From positions 3,718,239-3,782,238 of the forward strand of contig NC_133666.1 of NCBI RefSeq assembly GCF_037893015.1: a DNA stretch of 64,000 nt, written 5' to 3'. The translations under genes were made by a program, and so were the position numbers. Source of the stretch: Macrotis lagotis. Lineage: Eukaryota; Chordata; Mammalia; Peramelemorphia; Peramelidae. Positions 23,629-33,639 of this stretch are shown here, in pieces (position 1 is the first letter of the stretch; every line of letters starts with the position of its first letter). The notes under the pieces are model-generated. The model searched no databases. It worked only from the letters and a program-made list of their open reading frames with translations, and was not told the origin of the DNA.

Positions 23629-25323
23629 ATGTCTGAGAGCGGAGAGAGCAGCGGTCCCTGGGACACCACTGCAGTCGAAGGTGTCACCTCCCCCAACAGC
23701 GACTCCCAGATCCTCCGAGTCGCTGTGAAGACCCCGAGGGAGGTGGAGGAGTTCGAGGTGCCCGAGACCACCTCCGTCCGGCAGTTTAAGGAACACATCT
23801 CCTCACGATTCGAGGCCCATCCTGACCAGCTTGTGCTCGTATTTGCTGGACACATTTTAAAAGATGAAGAAACTCTGAGCCAGCACGGAATTCGTGAAGG
23901 ACTGACTGTTCACCTCGTGATAAAGACACCGACCAGAGCCCAGGGCCACCCAGCTCTGCGATCCCAGGCCGCCACCAGCCACTCCACCTCCACAGCAGCA
24001 TCTGCCGGCACGAGCTGGGCACCATCTTCCAGCAGCAGTGGCCCTGGGGGTCTGGGCGGCCTTGGAGGTCTGGCGGGGCTGAGCAGCCTGGGCCTGAACA
24101 CTTCCCACTTCGCTGAACTGCACAACCAATCGAGGCAGCAACTCAGGGCCAACCCGGCCATGATGATCGAGATTATGGAAAATCCTTTTGTCCAGAACCT
24201 GCTTAACAACCCGGAGCTGATGAGGCAGTTAATTATGGCCAGCCCTCAAATGTTGCAGTTGGTCGAACAAAATCCAGAGATTGGTCATATGATCAACAAC
24301 CCAGAAATAATGAGAGAAACCCTTGACCTTGCTCGGAATCCTGCAATGATGCAGGAAATGATAAGGAGTCAAGATCGAGCCCTGAATAATCTCGAAAGCC
24401 TACCCGGTGGATACAATGCTTTGCTGCGGATGTATGCTGACTTTCAGGAGCCCATGTGGAACGCAGCTGAAGAACATTTTGGTAGTAACACATTTGCTTC
24501 AACACTGAGGAGTTCACCCTCTGCCGAAGGAAATCACTCTTCTCGTACAGAGAATAGACAACCCTTACCTAATCCCTGGGCACCACCGTCTGGTCACCAG
24601 AGGTCCAGGATGAGCAGAAATGCCACCAGCGAGGTTGAACAAAGTAGCACTAGTCCAAATCCGGAGCCTGGTGTGGGAGCTCACATGTTCCACACTCCGG
24701 TCATGCAGAACTTAATGGAGCAAATAATGGAAAATCCTCAACTTATGCCAAACATGCTATGGGCACCCTATGTAAGGAGCATGATACAATCAGTAAGTCA
24801 GATTCCTGATGATCTCGCTACTCAGATGATGCTGAGTAATTCGCTGTTGACTGGCAATACTCAGCTTCAGGAACACTTGAGAGAGCACCTTCCCACTTTG
24901 CTGCAGCAAATACAGAATTCCAACACATCAGCAGCAGTGGACTATCCTGGAACCATTCAGGCCTTGTTGGAAATTCATCAGGGTCTACAAGTGTTAACAG
25001 AATCTCCGGGTTTCATCCCAGAGTTTGCTCCTGACCTGGGAGGGAGGGGAAACGCGGGAAGCCCTATAGAAAGCACTGGTTTAGCACCTAGAGAAAATGC
25101 AGGGCAGCCACCTGGACGCCAACAGTCTCTTCCCGAAACGGTGCAAGCTCTTGCTGGGGAAAACCCTCACTTAGAAAACGCAGAAGTAAGATTTCAACCA
25201 CAACTGGACCAGCTCAGGACTATGGGTTTCTTCAACAGAGAAGCAAATTTGGAGGCATTGGTAGAGACAGATGGTGATATCACTGCAGCACTTGAAAAGA
25301 TAATGGGCTCCCATACATCATAG
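23629..25323 (+). CDS. UBQLN1-like: Intronless ubiquilin (UBQLN1-like retrogene)
   Basis: Ubiquilins shuttle ubiquitinated and aggregation-prone clients to the proteasome and chaperone membrane proteins in the cytosol. The 564-residue product starts [10 protein letters not shown]. It has a ubiquitin-like domain at about residues 28-100 ([20 protein letters not shown]), a Gly/Leu linker ([17 protein letters not shown]), STI1-type Met/Asn/Pro-rich repeats at about 170-285 and 345-460, and a UBA domain at about 518-562 with the ubiquitin-binding MGF loop. The PXX region of UBQLN2 is absent. Length is close to UBQLN1 (589 aa in human). The whole coding region is in one exon although the UBQLN1 gene has many introns, so it is a retrocopy; no stop or shift breaks it. 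The start was chosen at the family N-terminus, with A at -3. The frame is open upstream to another ATG at 23,242 inside the minisatellite. Orthology to a named retrogene (UBQLN2 or a testis ubiquilin) is unresolved. Confidence 0.92.
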   Translation: MSESGESSGPWDTTAVEGVTSPNSDSQILRVAVKTPREVEEFEVPETTSVRQFKEHISSRFEAHPDQLVLVFAGHILKDEETLSQHGIREGLTVHLVIKTPTRAQGHPALRSQAATSHSTSTAASAGTSWAPSSSSSGPGGLGGLGGLAGLSSLGLNTSHFAELHNQSRQQLRANPAMMIEIMENPFVQNLLNNPELMRQLIMASPQMLQLVEQNPEIGHMINNPEIMRETLDLARNPAMMQEMIRSQDRALNNLESLPGGYNALLRMYADFQEPMWNAAEEHFGSNTFASTLRSSPSAEGNHSSRTENRQPLPNPWAPPSGHQRSRMSRNATSEVEQSSTSPNPEPGVGAHMFHTPVMQNLMEQIMENPQLMPNMLWAPYVRSMIQSVSQIPDDLATQMMLSNSLLTGNTQLQEHLREHLPTLLQQIQNSNTSAAVDYPGTIQALLEIHQGLQVLTESPGFIPEFAPDLGGRGNAGSPIESTGLAPRENAGQPPGRQQSLPETVQALAGENPHLENAEVRFQPQLDQLRTMGFFNREANLEALVETDGDITAALEKIMGSHTS

Positions 25324-26580
25324 GGCCATTTGGGAATCTTGGGACAATGTAATGCATTTTGATAAGGGTACTTAAGTCCTTAAACCATCTGCTTGATTTC
25401 CTTGTAACTCTTGCAATTTGGTCTTCTTACCAATTAAACCACTGCGATGCATTTGAAAGTAGAGTGCAGTAGCTTTGTTGTTTTGTTTGTGGGAATCAAT
25501 GCTTTTTCACCCAAAGGTGTTTCATGCATCAAACGCTTCCCTTTGTTCTGCATTTATTGTGATTTTTGGAAACTGATATCAACATTTACATTTGGGTGAA
25601 CAGGTTTTGTCCTGTGACTGTCAGGTTTACTTGCTTTTGAAACATTAGCCTACGGTAGTAATCGATGTAGAATTAAAAGTATCAAAAACAACCAACTGAG
25701 TAGATACTGTAATTTGTGGTACAACATTGCCTGTTGTGACTTAGGCATGTAACTTTGCTAGTAGAGTGCTGTACAATTTATACCACTTAATGAACATTTT
25801 TGCTTCATTTGTATAAGATACAGTATGCGCATCTGAAACTGCTTTTTTGAGAAACACCCATTCCAATAGAAAAATGGAGCACAATACTTGCAACCAAAAA
25901 GTGAGAGAACAGTTATTCAGTATGAAAAAACATCCTTCTCTAATTGTGTATAATCTTACAGCAAATTTCAGAAACATCTCTCAGCAAAAGTACTGTTTAG
26001 GCAACTTCATTGAAAATATAGCATAGTTTAGCTCTTTAATTAGACTTTTAATAGTTCAGAAAACTATGCTGGAACATTGACAGGACATTCACAGATCAAC
26101 TGTAAATTCCCTTCCACACATTTTTGCAGACTGAAGAAGCACTGTATGATTTCCAGAAAGTGGTTTTGCCTAAGGCTATTGAGCTTTACTACAACAATTC
26201 TAACCTGCATCATGATTTGAAATGTGAAATATTACTTTCACTGAAAGTGCCCTGATGTTTCATTTACTTTTTTTTTTTTAGTTTTTCTTTATTTTTTTTT
26301 GCAAGGCAATGGGATTAAGTGGCTTGCCCAAGGCCACACAACTAGGTAATTATTAAGTATCTGAGGCCGAATTTGAACTCAGGTACTCCTGACTCCAGGG
26401 CCTGTGCTCTATCCACTGCACCACCTAGCCGCCCCCTGTCTTCATTTACTTTTAACCACCATGTGAAAATAAAACTCTTTGTTGGTTTCATCAGTTACCC
26501 TTCTGCACCGGTGATAAATAAAACAAAAATGATTTGTGAGCCACTTGTTTCCAAAGTGTTGATAATTTGATAAGACTAGT
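25324..26580 (+). other. Probable retained 3' UTR of the ubiquilin retrocopy
   Basis: The sequence after the TAG stop is unlike the tandem arrays on either side. It runs as single-copy, moderately AT-rich DNA to about 26,580, where the 260-bp satellite begins. An AATAAA at about 26,516 (GATAAATAAAACAAAAATG) is a candidate polyadenylation signal, with another AATAAA at about 26,468. A SINE has inserted at 26,272. A long 3' UTR is normal for ubiquilin mRNAs. The exact retrocopy end is not marked by a clear poly-A tract. Confidence 0.5.
26272..26440 (-). mobile_element. SINE with target-site duplication, in the ubiquilin 3' UTR
   Basis: Minus-strand SINE with head at CACCTAGCCGCCCC and a T-rich tail on the plus strand. 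It is flanked by TTCATTTACTTTT at 26,259-26,271 and 26,441-26,453. It inserted after the retrocopy formed. Confidence 0.95.
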
Positions 26581-28174
26581 TGAACATTATGCTTTTCAGA
26601 GGCTCAGAAAGGAGACATTTTGGAGGAAATCTGCCTCCAAATTGGACAAGAGGTAGTGTATAATATACTGTCAAACACGTTTTGGAAAGAGATTGGATAT
26701 TTCTGGTTTGTATCCCCAAAATGCTTTTCTAACATGAAGTGTGTGATCAGACCTGTAAAGGAGAAATCACTGATGCACCCACCTTCATTTTGATATCATA
26801 AATTAATATCTTACATAGAATATCAACTATATCATGAAAAATCAGAAAATCAATAGGGAAATTCAAAGTTTCGATTTCCATGTAGTTTAAAAGGTAGACT
26901 TTCAAAGAGGTAAGGAATGAAGAGTTGCCAAATTCATTTCAGAAATAGATTGGAGATTTTATATTCTCACTACAGAAGTGTTTTTTTTTTAAATAGCATG
27001 TCAGATCAGAATTGTAAATGAGAATTCAGATGACACCATCAAAATTCATGATGACAGCATGATATGTTATGCATGAAATTAATGTCATACATTTGTCATA
27101 CATGTCATACATGACAAACAATAAGAGAAATTTAGAAATTAAAATCTCTGGGGTGACATCACTTTAAAAGCAAAACTTTCTCAGAGGTAGGGTATTCAAA
27201 AAATCAAAATTTCATTTGAGAAATCCGTTCTTGAAATCTGTTTTTCTTTTTGTGACTGTTTTTTGTAAACATAGAACTATAGGTCAAAACTGTAATGAAG
27301 AATGCAGACTGCTGCATCAAAGCCCATTATTGCATCTTAATATAATACTTTATATGCAATTTGGACCGCTGAATGAAAAACAATGATTGTAATTTACAAA
27401 TCCAAAGTTTGTTTTTAATTTAATTTAAAAACCAGCCTTTCACAGAGTTAGGAAATAAAGAACTGCCAAATTCATTTCAGAAATATATTGTAGAATTCTA
27501 GTTAATCATTTCAGTAGTGCAGTTTTGTAACACAGATTGTCAGATCAGACCTCTTAATTGAGAAATCAGTTGACTGCATCAATATTCATTGTGACGTCAC
27601 AACGTAATGGATTATATGACATGTAAAACTCTTGATGTAAAACTATGAATGAAATTCAGAAATCCATTGCTTCCATTTGTGTTTAATTCAAAAACCAGTC
27701 AAAAAAGTGAAAGACTAAACAACTGACAATTTCATTTGAGAAATAGATTGGACATTTCAGGTTATCTTGTGAGCAGGAGTTATTTTAAAATATGGCATCA
27801 GATCAGAAGAGTAAATGAGACTGTAGATTCCTTCATCAACATTCATTACGATGTCATAATTAATGATTTTTATACAATTGACATATCAGGTAAGAAATAT
27901 AGAAATCCAAAGTTTGAGTTTGCTTTAAATTAAAAAGCAGTCTTTCAAAGAGGTAGGGAATAAACAAATTTCAAATTCAATTCAAAAATAGCTTTGAGAT
28001 TTCTGTTTTAATAATCCGAATTGCTTTATTAACATAGAATTTAAGAGCAGAAGCTAAATTAGAATTCAGATTGTCACATTGATATTTTTTATGATGGCAC
28101 AATCTTATGTCATTTTGCTAATTTAACCCACAGAATTCCAAATCACAAAAGATATTTAGAAATTCAAAGCTTTA

Positions 28175-28335
28175 TGGGGCAGCTAGGTGGCGTAGTGGAT
28201 AAAGCAACGGCCTTGGAGTCAGGAGTACCTGGGTTCAAATCCAGTCGCAGACACTTAATAATTACCTAGCTGGGTGGCCTTGGGCAAGGCACTTAACCCC
28301 ATTTGCCTTGCAAAAAAAAAAACCTAAAAAAAAAA
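28175..28335 (+). mobile_element. SINE with target-site duplication, inside the satellite
   Basis: Full-length plus-strand SINE beginning TGGGGCAGCTAGGTGGCGTA and ending in an AAACCTAAAAAA-type tail. It is flanked by AGAAATTCAAAGCTTTA at 28,158-28,174 and 28,336-28,352. Confidence 0.96.
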
Positions 28336-28815
28336 AGAAATTCAAAGCTTTAGTTGAGTTTGCACTTAAATAAAAACAGAGTTTTAGACAAATAGGGAAT
28401 AAAAAAACTGCCAAATTCATTTCAGATAGATACTGGAGCTTTCTTGTTTTCATTTCAAATGTCCTTTTTTTTCAGCATAGAATGTCTGATCAGAATTGTA
28501 AATGAGAATTCAGTCTTCTGCCTAAAATTTCATTAAGACATTTCGAACAAAGATTGGAGATTTCTAGTTATTATGTCTGAAATGTTTTTTTTTAATTTAA
28601 AGTATGACCAGAACTGTAAAAGAAAAATCAAACTGCTGAATGAAAATTCAATCTGACATCATGTAGTAATGCCTTCTGTAGGATGTTGACTACAGAATGA
28701 AAAATCAGAAAAACAATTGAGAAATCCAAAGCTGTGGTTTGCATGTAATTAAAAAGCTAGACTTTCAAACATGTAAGGAATTAAAAATTGCCAAATTCAT
28801 TTCAGAAATCGATTG

Positions 28816-29455
28816 TGAAGTACAATATCACTGTTTATGAAATTCCTGTATAGAAAGGGGTCCCTGACATCCTTCTGGGCCCTGAGAAATTCTTTAGAAA
28901 TATAACTTTGGCTGGGTGCCTTTGGGTCTGAAAATAATCTGATAGGACACAAGGGGTCATGGATATATCATAAAATTGTGTAAAGATTTACAAAGCACCC
29001 TTGTTAACCTAATTATCTTGCTTTATCTGTAAGATTCCTGCTTCCTCTCAGGACTGCCTCCCTTCCCCAGATGCGGCTGGCACCATGAGATAGTAAAGTT
29101 CACTCCCTCAAACCTGTGGGAAGCCTGTGAATCTTTGACTCCTTCCATCTCAGGAAACATGTTCAGACATAACACAGAGACCCTGACCCTTTCCCACTCT
29201 GTTCAGCCCCCTATCTATGCTGAGCCATATGTTTACATATGTTTGTATTAGTATAACAAGACAATATATCTAACTGCTGTCTTTGCTTCTTTATCTTGCT
29301 TGCTCTCAGTACCTCCCCCTCAAAACACTGTCAAAACCCTATTACCTGAATACTCAGATACTGTCTGATTTGGGTACTCAATCCCCAGACAGTCCCTGGG
29401 AATAAAGATCTTCAACCTTATCAAATTCTGGTCTCCATCTCGCTCTTTGGGTACA
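28816..29455 (+). mobile_element. 640-bp solo LTR with 4-bp duplication
   Basis: The insert starts TGAAGTACAATATC and ends CTTTGGGTACA, so it has TG...CA ends. It is flanked by ATTG at 28,812-28,815 and 29,456-29,459. The satellite text resumes exactly across the joint (GATTG ... ATTGGAGATTTC). An internal AATAAA lies at about 29,401 and pyrimidine-rich U5-like sequence follows it. A 4-bp duplication is typical of class I (gamma-like) retroviral integration. There is no coding content. Confidence 0.85.
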
Positions 29456-29849
29456 ATTGGAGATTTCAGGTTCTTCCGGCAGAAATGCTTTTTTCTTAAA
29501 TAATATCAGATTAGGATGATAGAATTAAGATTTCTGCATCAAAATTAGTTATAATGCCATAATGTTATGTCATATATTTGTAATTAAGATCTCTGCATGC
29601 CAAATCAGAAAAGAAATTTTAAAAAATCAAAAGAATTGGGATGACTTCAATTTAAAAACTGCATTCCCCCTTTTTAAATTTATTTTTATTCTCATTTTGT
29701 ACAAATTTTTTTTACATTAATAAAATATTCTTGTTTACAAGTAAACAAAATACCCCTCCCCCCATGAATATAGAAAGACTTGCTTGGGCGAAAAAAGTAA
29801 AAGGGAGAGAACAAAAATTAAAATTAAAAAAAAAATAACAGTAATAATT

Positions 29850-29995
29850 GTAGGTATGGCCAGGTGGCGCAATGGACGAAGTACCAGCCCTGGAACCACG
29901 AGCACCTGAGTCCATATCCAGCCTCGTAAACCCAATAGTCACCCAGCCATGTGACATGCAAGCCACCCAATCCCCACTGCCCTGCAAAAACCAAA
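29850..29995 (+). mobile_element. Diverged SINE-like module 1 in the HAL1 3' region
   Basis: GGTATGGCCAGGTGGCGCAA, AGTACCAGCCCTGGAACCAC and a CCCTGCAAAAACC end match the SINE pattern at low identity. It is the first of three similar modules here. Confidence 0.65.
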
Positions 29996-30039
29996 AAGAA
30001 GGAAAAAAAAGACCCAAAATAAAATAAAATAGTAATAAT

Positions 30040-30190
30040 AGTAGGGGTGGCTGGGTGGCAGACAGAGCATTGGCCCTTGAGCCAGGAGCACCTGCTTTCG
30101 AATCCGGCCCCAGACACCCAAAGATCACCCTGCTATGTGGCCCCAGGCAGGCCACCCAGCCCCACTTGCCCTGCACCCTCCCCCAAATAA
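30040..30190 (+). mobile_element. Diverged SINE-like module 2 in the HAL1 3' region
   Basis: GGGGTGGCTGGGTGGCAGAC, TTTCGAATCCGGCCCCAGAC (B-box region) and GCCCCACTTGCCCTGC give the SINE layout. It is GC-enriched compared with other copies. Confidence 0.7.
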
Positions 30191-30389
30191 TAATAACAAA
30201 AGATGTGCTTCAGTCTTTGTTCCAACACCATCAACTCTGTGGTGGGTGAATCACATTCTTTTTGATAAGTCCATCACAAAAGTTACTTCCATATTTTTCC
30301 AAGGTTGCCATTGCTGATCACAACTCCATCCTTTCTTACTTCTCCACTACCATGTACTATATTTTCTCTCTCCTTTCACTCTGACTCTG

Positions 30390-30545
30390 CTGTAGGGTCG
30401 CTGAGTGGCGCAGCAGACAGATCCCTGGTCCTGGGGCCAAGAAGCCCTGAGCCCCCATACCACCTCTTAGGCCCAGAATCCACCTGGCCCTATGGTCCTG
30501 GGCAGGCCATCAAATCCCAGCCCCTTGCAAGAAGTAAAAAAAGAA
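30390..30545 (+). mobile_element. Diverged SINE-like module 3 in the HAL1 3' region
   Basis: TAGGGTCGCTGAGTGGCGCA followed by GCAGACAGATCCCTGGTCCT, and ending CAGCCCCTTGCAAGAAGTAA. It is the most diverged of the three. Confidence 0.55.
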
Positions 30546-31010
30546 AATATGTTATATCTGACCACTCTCCCCCCATGATCCATCCTCTCCTCCTTTATTC
30601 ACATCCCCTCCCCTTCCCCCTGCTCCCCCCTCCTTCTTACTCCAATTGTCTATACCCCATTGAGTATATTTGCTGTTTCATCTCCTAGCCATCTCTGATG
30701 AGAGCAAAGGTTCCTTCATTCCCCCTTGCCTCCCCCGCTTCCATATCATTGCAATAGCTCATTGTAATTAAAAAAAATTTATTATGTGAAATATCTTGGA
30801 CTATTCCCCCTCTCCTTTTTCTTTCTCCCATTCTATTTCCCTTTTTTTCGTATTGACTCCATTTTTACACCATATTTTATCTTCAAATTCAGCTTTCTCC
30901 TGTGCTTCAACTATAAAAGCTCCCTCTACCTGCTCTATTAACTGAGATGGTTCATATGAATATTATCAGTATCATTTTTCTATACATGCAGTTCATCCTC
31001 ATTAAGTCCC

Positions 31011-32129
31011 TCATATTTCCACCCCCCTCTCCTCCAATCTCCATGCTTCACCTGAGTCCTGTATCTGAAGATCAAACCTTCTGTTCAGCTCTGGCCATTC
31101 CAAAAGGAACCTTTGAAATTTTCCTGGTTCATTGAAAGTCCATCTTTTTCCCTGGAAGAGGACATTCAGCCTTGCTGGGTAGTTCATTCTTGGCTGCATT
31201 CTAAGCTCATTTGCCTTCCAGTATATTGTATTCCAAGCCCTACGAGCTTCCAATGTAGTTGCTTCTAAGTCCTGTGTGATCCTGACTGCAGCTCCACGAT
31301 ATTTGAACTGTGTCCTTCTGGCTGCTTGTAATATTTTCTCTTTGACTTGGGAGTTCTGGAACTTGGCTATAATATTCCTGGGGGTTGGTTTTTGGGGATC
31401 TCTTTCTCAGGGGGATCAGTGGATTCTCTCCATTTCTATTTTGCCCTCTGCTTCTAGACTATCAGGGCAATTTTTCTGTAGTAATTCTTTGAAAATGATG
31501 TCAAGGCTCTTTTCCTGATCATGACTTTCAGGTATTCCAATTATTTTCAAATTGTCTTTCCTAAGGCTGTTTTCCATATCAGTTGTTTTTTCAATGAGAT
31601 ATTTCACATTTTCTTCTAATTTTTTTCATTTTTTTGGTTTTGAAGTATTGATTCCTGATTTCTGGTAAATTCATCAATTTCCCTGAATTCTACTCTTTGT
31701 CTGAAGGATTTGTTCTCCTCAGAGAGTTTTCTTATCTCTTTTTTCATCTGGCCAATTTTGCTTTTTAAAGCATTCTTCTCCTCAATAACTTTTTGAACTG
31801 TTTTATCCATTTGACCTAAGCTGGTTTTTAGCATGCTATTTTCTTCAGCATTTTTTTTGGATCTCCTTGACTAGGCTGCTGACTTCATTTTCATGTTTTT
31901 CCTGCATCTCTCTCATTTCTTTTCCCAGTTTTTCTTCTAACTCCATCATTTGATTTTCAAAGTCTTTTTTGAGCTCTGCCATAGCCTGAGCCCAATTTCT
32001 GTTTTTCTTGGAGTCTTTAGATGCAGGAGCTTGTGCTTCCTCATCTTCAGACTGAGTGTTTTGATCCTTCTTGGACTCACAGGTAAAATATTTCTCAATG
32101 GTGTTCCTCTTGTTTCTCTGGTTGCTCAT
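31011..32129 (-). pseudogene. ORF1 of the HAL1-like element, frame-broken
   Basis: Minus-strand pieces in order: residues rich in Lys/Glu with a coiled coil (32,129-31,845; WAQAMAELKKDFENQMMELE), a second coiled-coil piece (31,834-31,616), an RNA-recognition-like piece with NLKIIGIPESHDQEKS (31,607-31,416), and a C-terminal domain with PRMNYPARLNVLFQGKRW (31,253-31,011). This order matches L1 ORF1p, an RNA-binding trimer that coats LINE RNA. At least three shifts or stops separate the pieces, so no full product can be made. Confidence 0.8.
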
Positions 32130-32890
32130 TTTCCCATCCTGAGACTGGTTTGGGGGTGCTTCCTGAGCTTTTGGGACACTCCCACAAGGATCTCAGTGTG
32201 TGAAGGTCTTTCCTCCCTCCTGGTCTGTGAATGACCATAAGCGCCCCCCCTCTGCCACGGGGCTGAGGTGGGGGGGGGGGCCCTGTTGTTCTATGGGGGC
32301 CCTAGACTGGGATCAGGATCTGAATGTGGTCAGAGCCCCAGAGTCCTGTTCCAGGGGCAGAGGACAGAGCTCTGCATTCTCTCTTCACTCCCCTCCCTCA
32401 GCAAAATGGGCTCATGCCCTGGGGGCTCCTGCTTACTGGCTCCGCCTGCTTCTGTTTCCTGGTCTAGGCTGTGGAAAGACCAAGCTGCTTGCTGTGTGCC
32501 CTGAGGGCTGGGCTCTATGTGCTTGCTCTGGCAGAGGTCCCCAGCTGTTCCCCCACTTTGTGCCGGTGCTCCCCCGGGGTGCAGCTCAGGAGACTCCCCC
32601 CGCTGCTGTGAGCCACGGCTCCCAGCACCCTGGGGCTGCCTCCGGGAGGCTGAAGTTCTTTGGGTCTGGTGGGCCACCCCTCCGGTGGGCTGCCCCTCCG
32701 ACCCTGGGGAGCAGAGCCTTTCTGCTCTTTTCCAGGTTAACTTGAGTAGGAGAACTGCCTCACTGGGTCCCTTTGTGGGTTCTGTCTCTTGAAAGTTTAG
32801 TTAGAGTCCTTAGGTTATCAGAGAGCTCCTAAGACTGGATCCCTTCATGTAGCCATCTTGGCTCCGCCCCCTGTCTCCCCCAAAACTGCA

Positions 32891-33327
32891 CTTTTTAGAG
32901 ATAGGGTTTTCAGAAATCAAAATTTTCCCTCCAATGTATCTGAACATCCTTGCCCAATGGTCAAGGGGGAGTATCTGAGAACAGTTCTGTGGGATTTCTT
33001 ATAGATTCATAAGATGTCCCTGGCATTCAGGAGTTTTCTTTGTGAAACTTTCAGTGATTTTATTGACCATGAAACACTATATAAATTTGATTTGTGATTA
33101 AATTTTTTTCCCAAAAAACAAAAAAAAACATCAAAATTTCAATTGAGAAATACATTGGTGAAATATGGTTTTCTTTCATGAGTGTTTTTTTAAACAGAAA
33201 ATGATAGGTGTGGAGGGTAAATGAGACTACAGACTGCTGCAATAAAATTTAATTTGATATCTTAATGCAATGTTTTATATGTAATTTGAAACAGTATATA
33301 GAACCAGGAATGGAATATAGAAATCCA
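32891..33327 (+). repeat. Satellite of about 260 bp, continuation after HAL1
   Basis: The satellite words reappear after the HAL1 (AAATTTCAATTGAGAAATAC, GAAATATGGTTTTCTTTCAT, and AGACTGCTGCAATAAAATTT). It ends at the L1 start near 33,330. Confidence 0.75.
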
Positions 33328-33639
33328 ATTTTTTAGAGAAAGACAAAATCAATGAACTAAATATGTCACTAAAAAATGGAGAAAGCACAAACCAAAAACC
33401 TCCAATTAAATGTCAAATTAGAAATTCTAAAAATTAAAGGAGAAATTAATAAAAATCGAAAGCAAGAAAACTATTGAACTAATCAATAAAACCAAGCATT
33501 GGTTTGATAAAAAAAACAATAAAATTGATAAACCTCTGGTCAATTTGATTTAAGAAAAGAAAGAAGAAAATCAAATTGTTAGAATCATAAATGAAAAAGG
33601 TGAACTCACCTCCAATGAAGAGGAAATTAAACCAATAAT

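Larger units (their letters stand above)
26640..29654 (+). repeat. Old AT-rich satellite, period about 260 bp
   Basis: Diverged tandem copies share AAATTCATTTCAGAAATAGA followed by TTGGAGATTTC, then CAGATCAGAATTGTAAATGAGAATTCAG and GGTAGGGAATAAAGAACTGC. The landmark falls near 26,934; 27,208; 27,471; 27,731; 27,975; 28,409; 28,797 and 29,456. This gives spacings of about 245-275 bp once inserted elements are removed; a partial unit lies near 28,540. Short open frames inside (for example 27,736-27,933) are not conserved between copies. Confidence 0.85.
29664..32881 (-). mobile_element. Full-length HAL1-like LINE with target-site duplication
   Basis: On the minus strand it starts at about 32,877 with GGGCGGAGCCAAGATGGCTA, runs through a GC-rich 5' UTR (32.2-32.87 kb), an ORF1-like region (32,129 down to about 31,010) and a long non-coding 3' part, with no ORF2. 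The satellite is duplicated at the ends (AAAACTGCA at 29,655-29,663 and 32,882-32,890), so the element is about 3.2 kb and essentially complete. It would have depended on L1 ORF2 protein for mobility. Its 3' third contains three SINE-like modules. Confidence 0.85.

Noticed and set aside
23629-25323. Processed pseudogene call for the ubiquilin
   Set aside because: There is no stop or shift in 564 codons, and both the ubiquitin-like and UBA domains look intact. Lack of introns alone does not make it a pseudogene, although function is unproven.
28175-28335. tRNA gene suggested by the A/B-box-like sequences in SINEs
   Set aside because: The tRNA-like head cannot be folded into a complete cloverleaf by eye and is joined to a SINE body and an A-rich tail with target duplications.
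32200-32792. 181-codon plus-strand frame
   Set aside because: It lies antisense in the GC-rich 5' UTR of the HAL1 element and has no recognisable domain.
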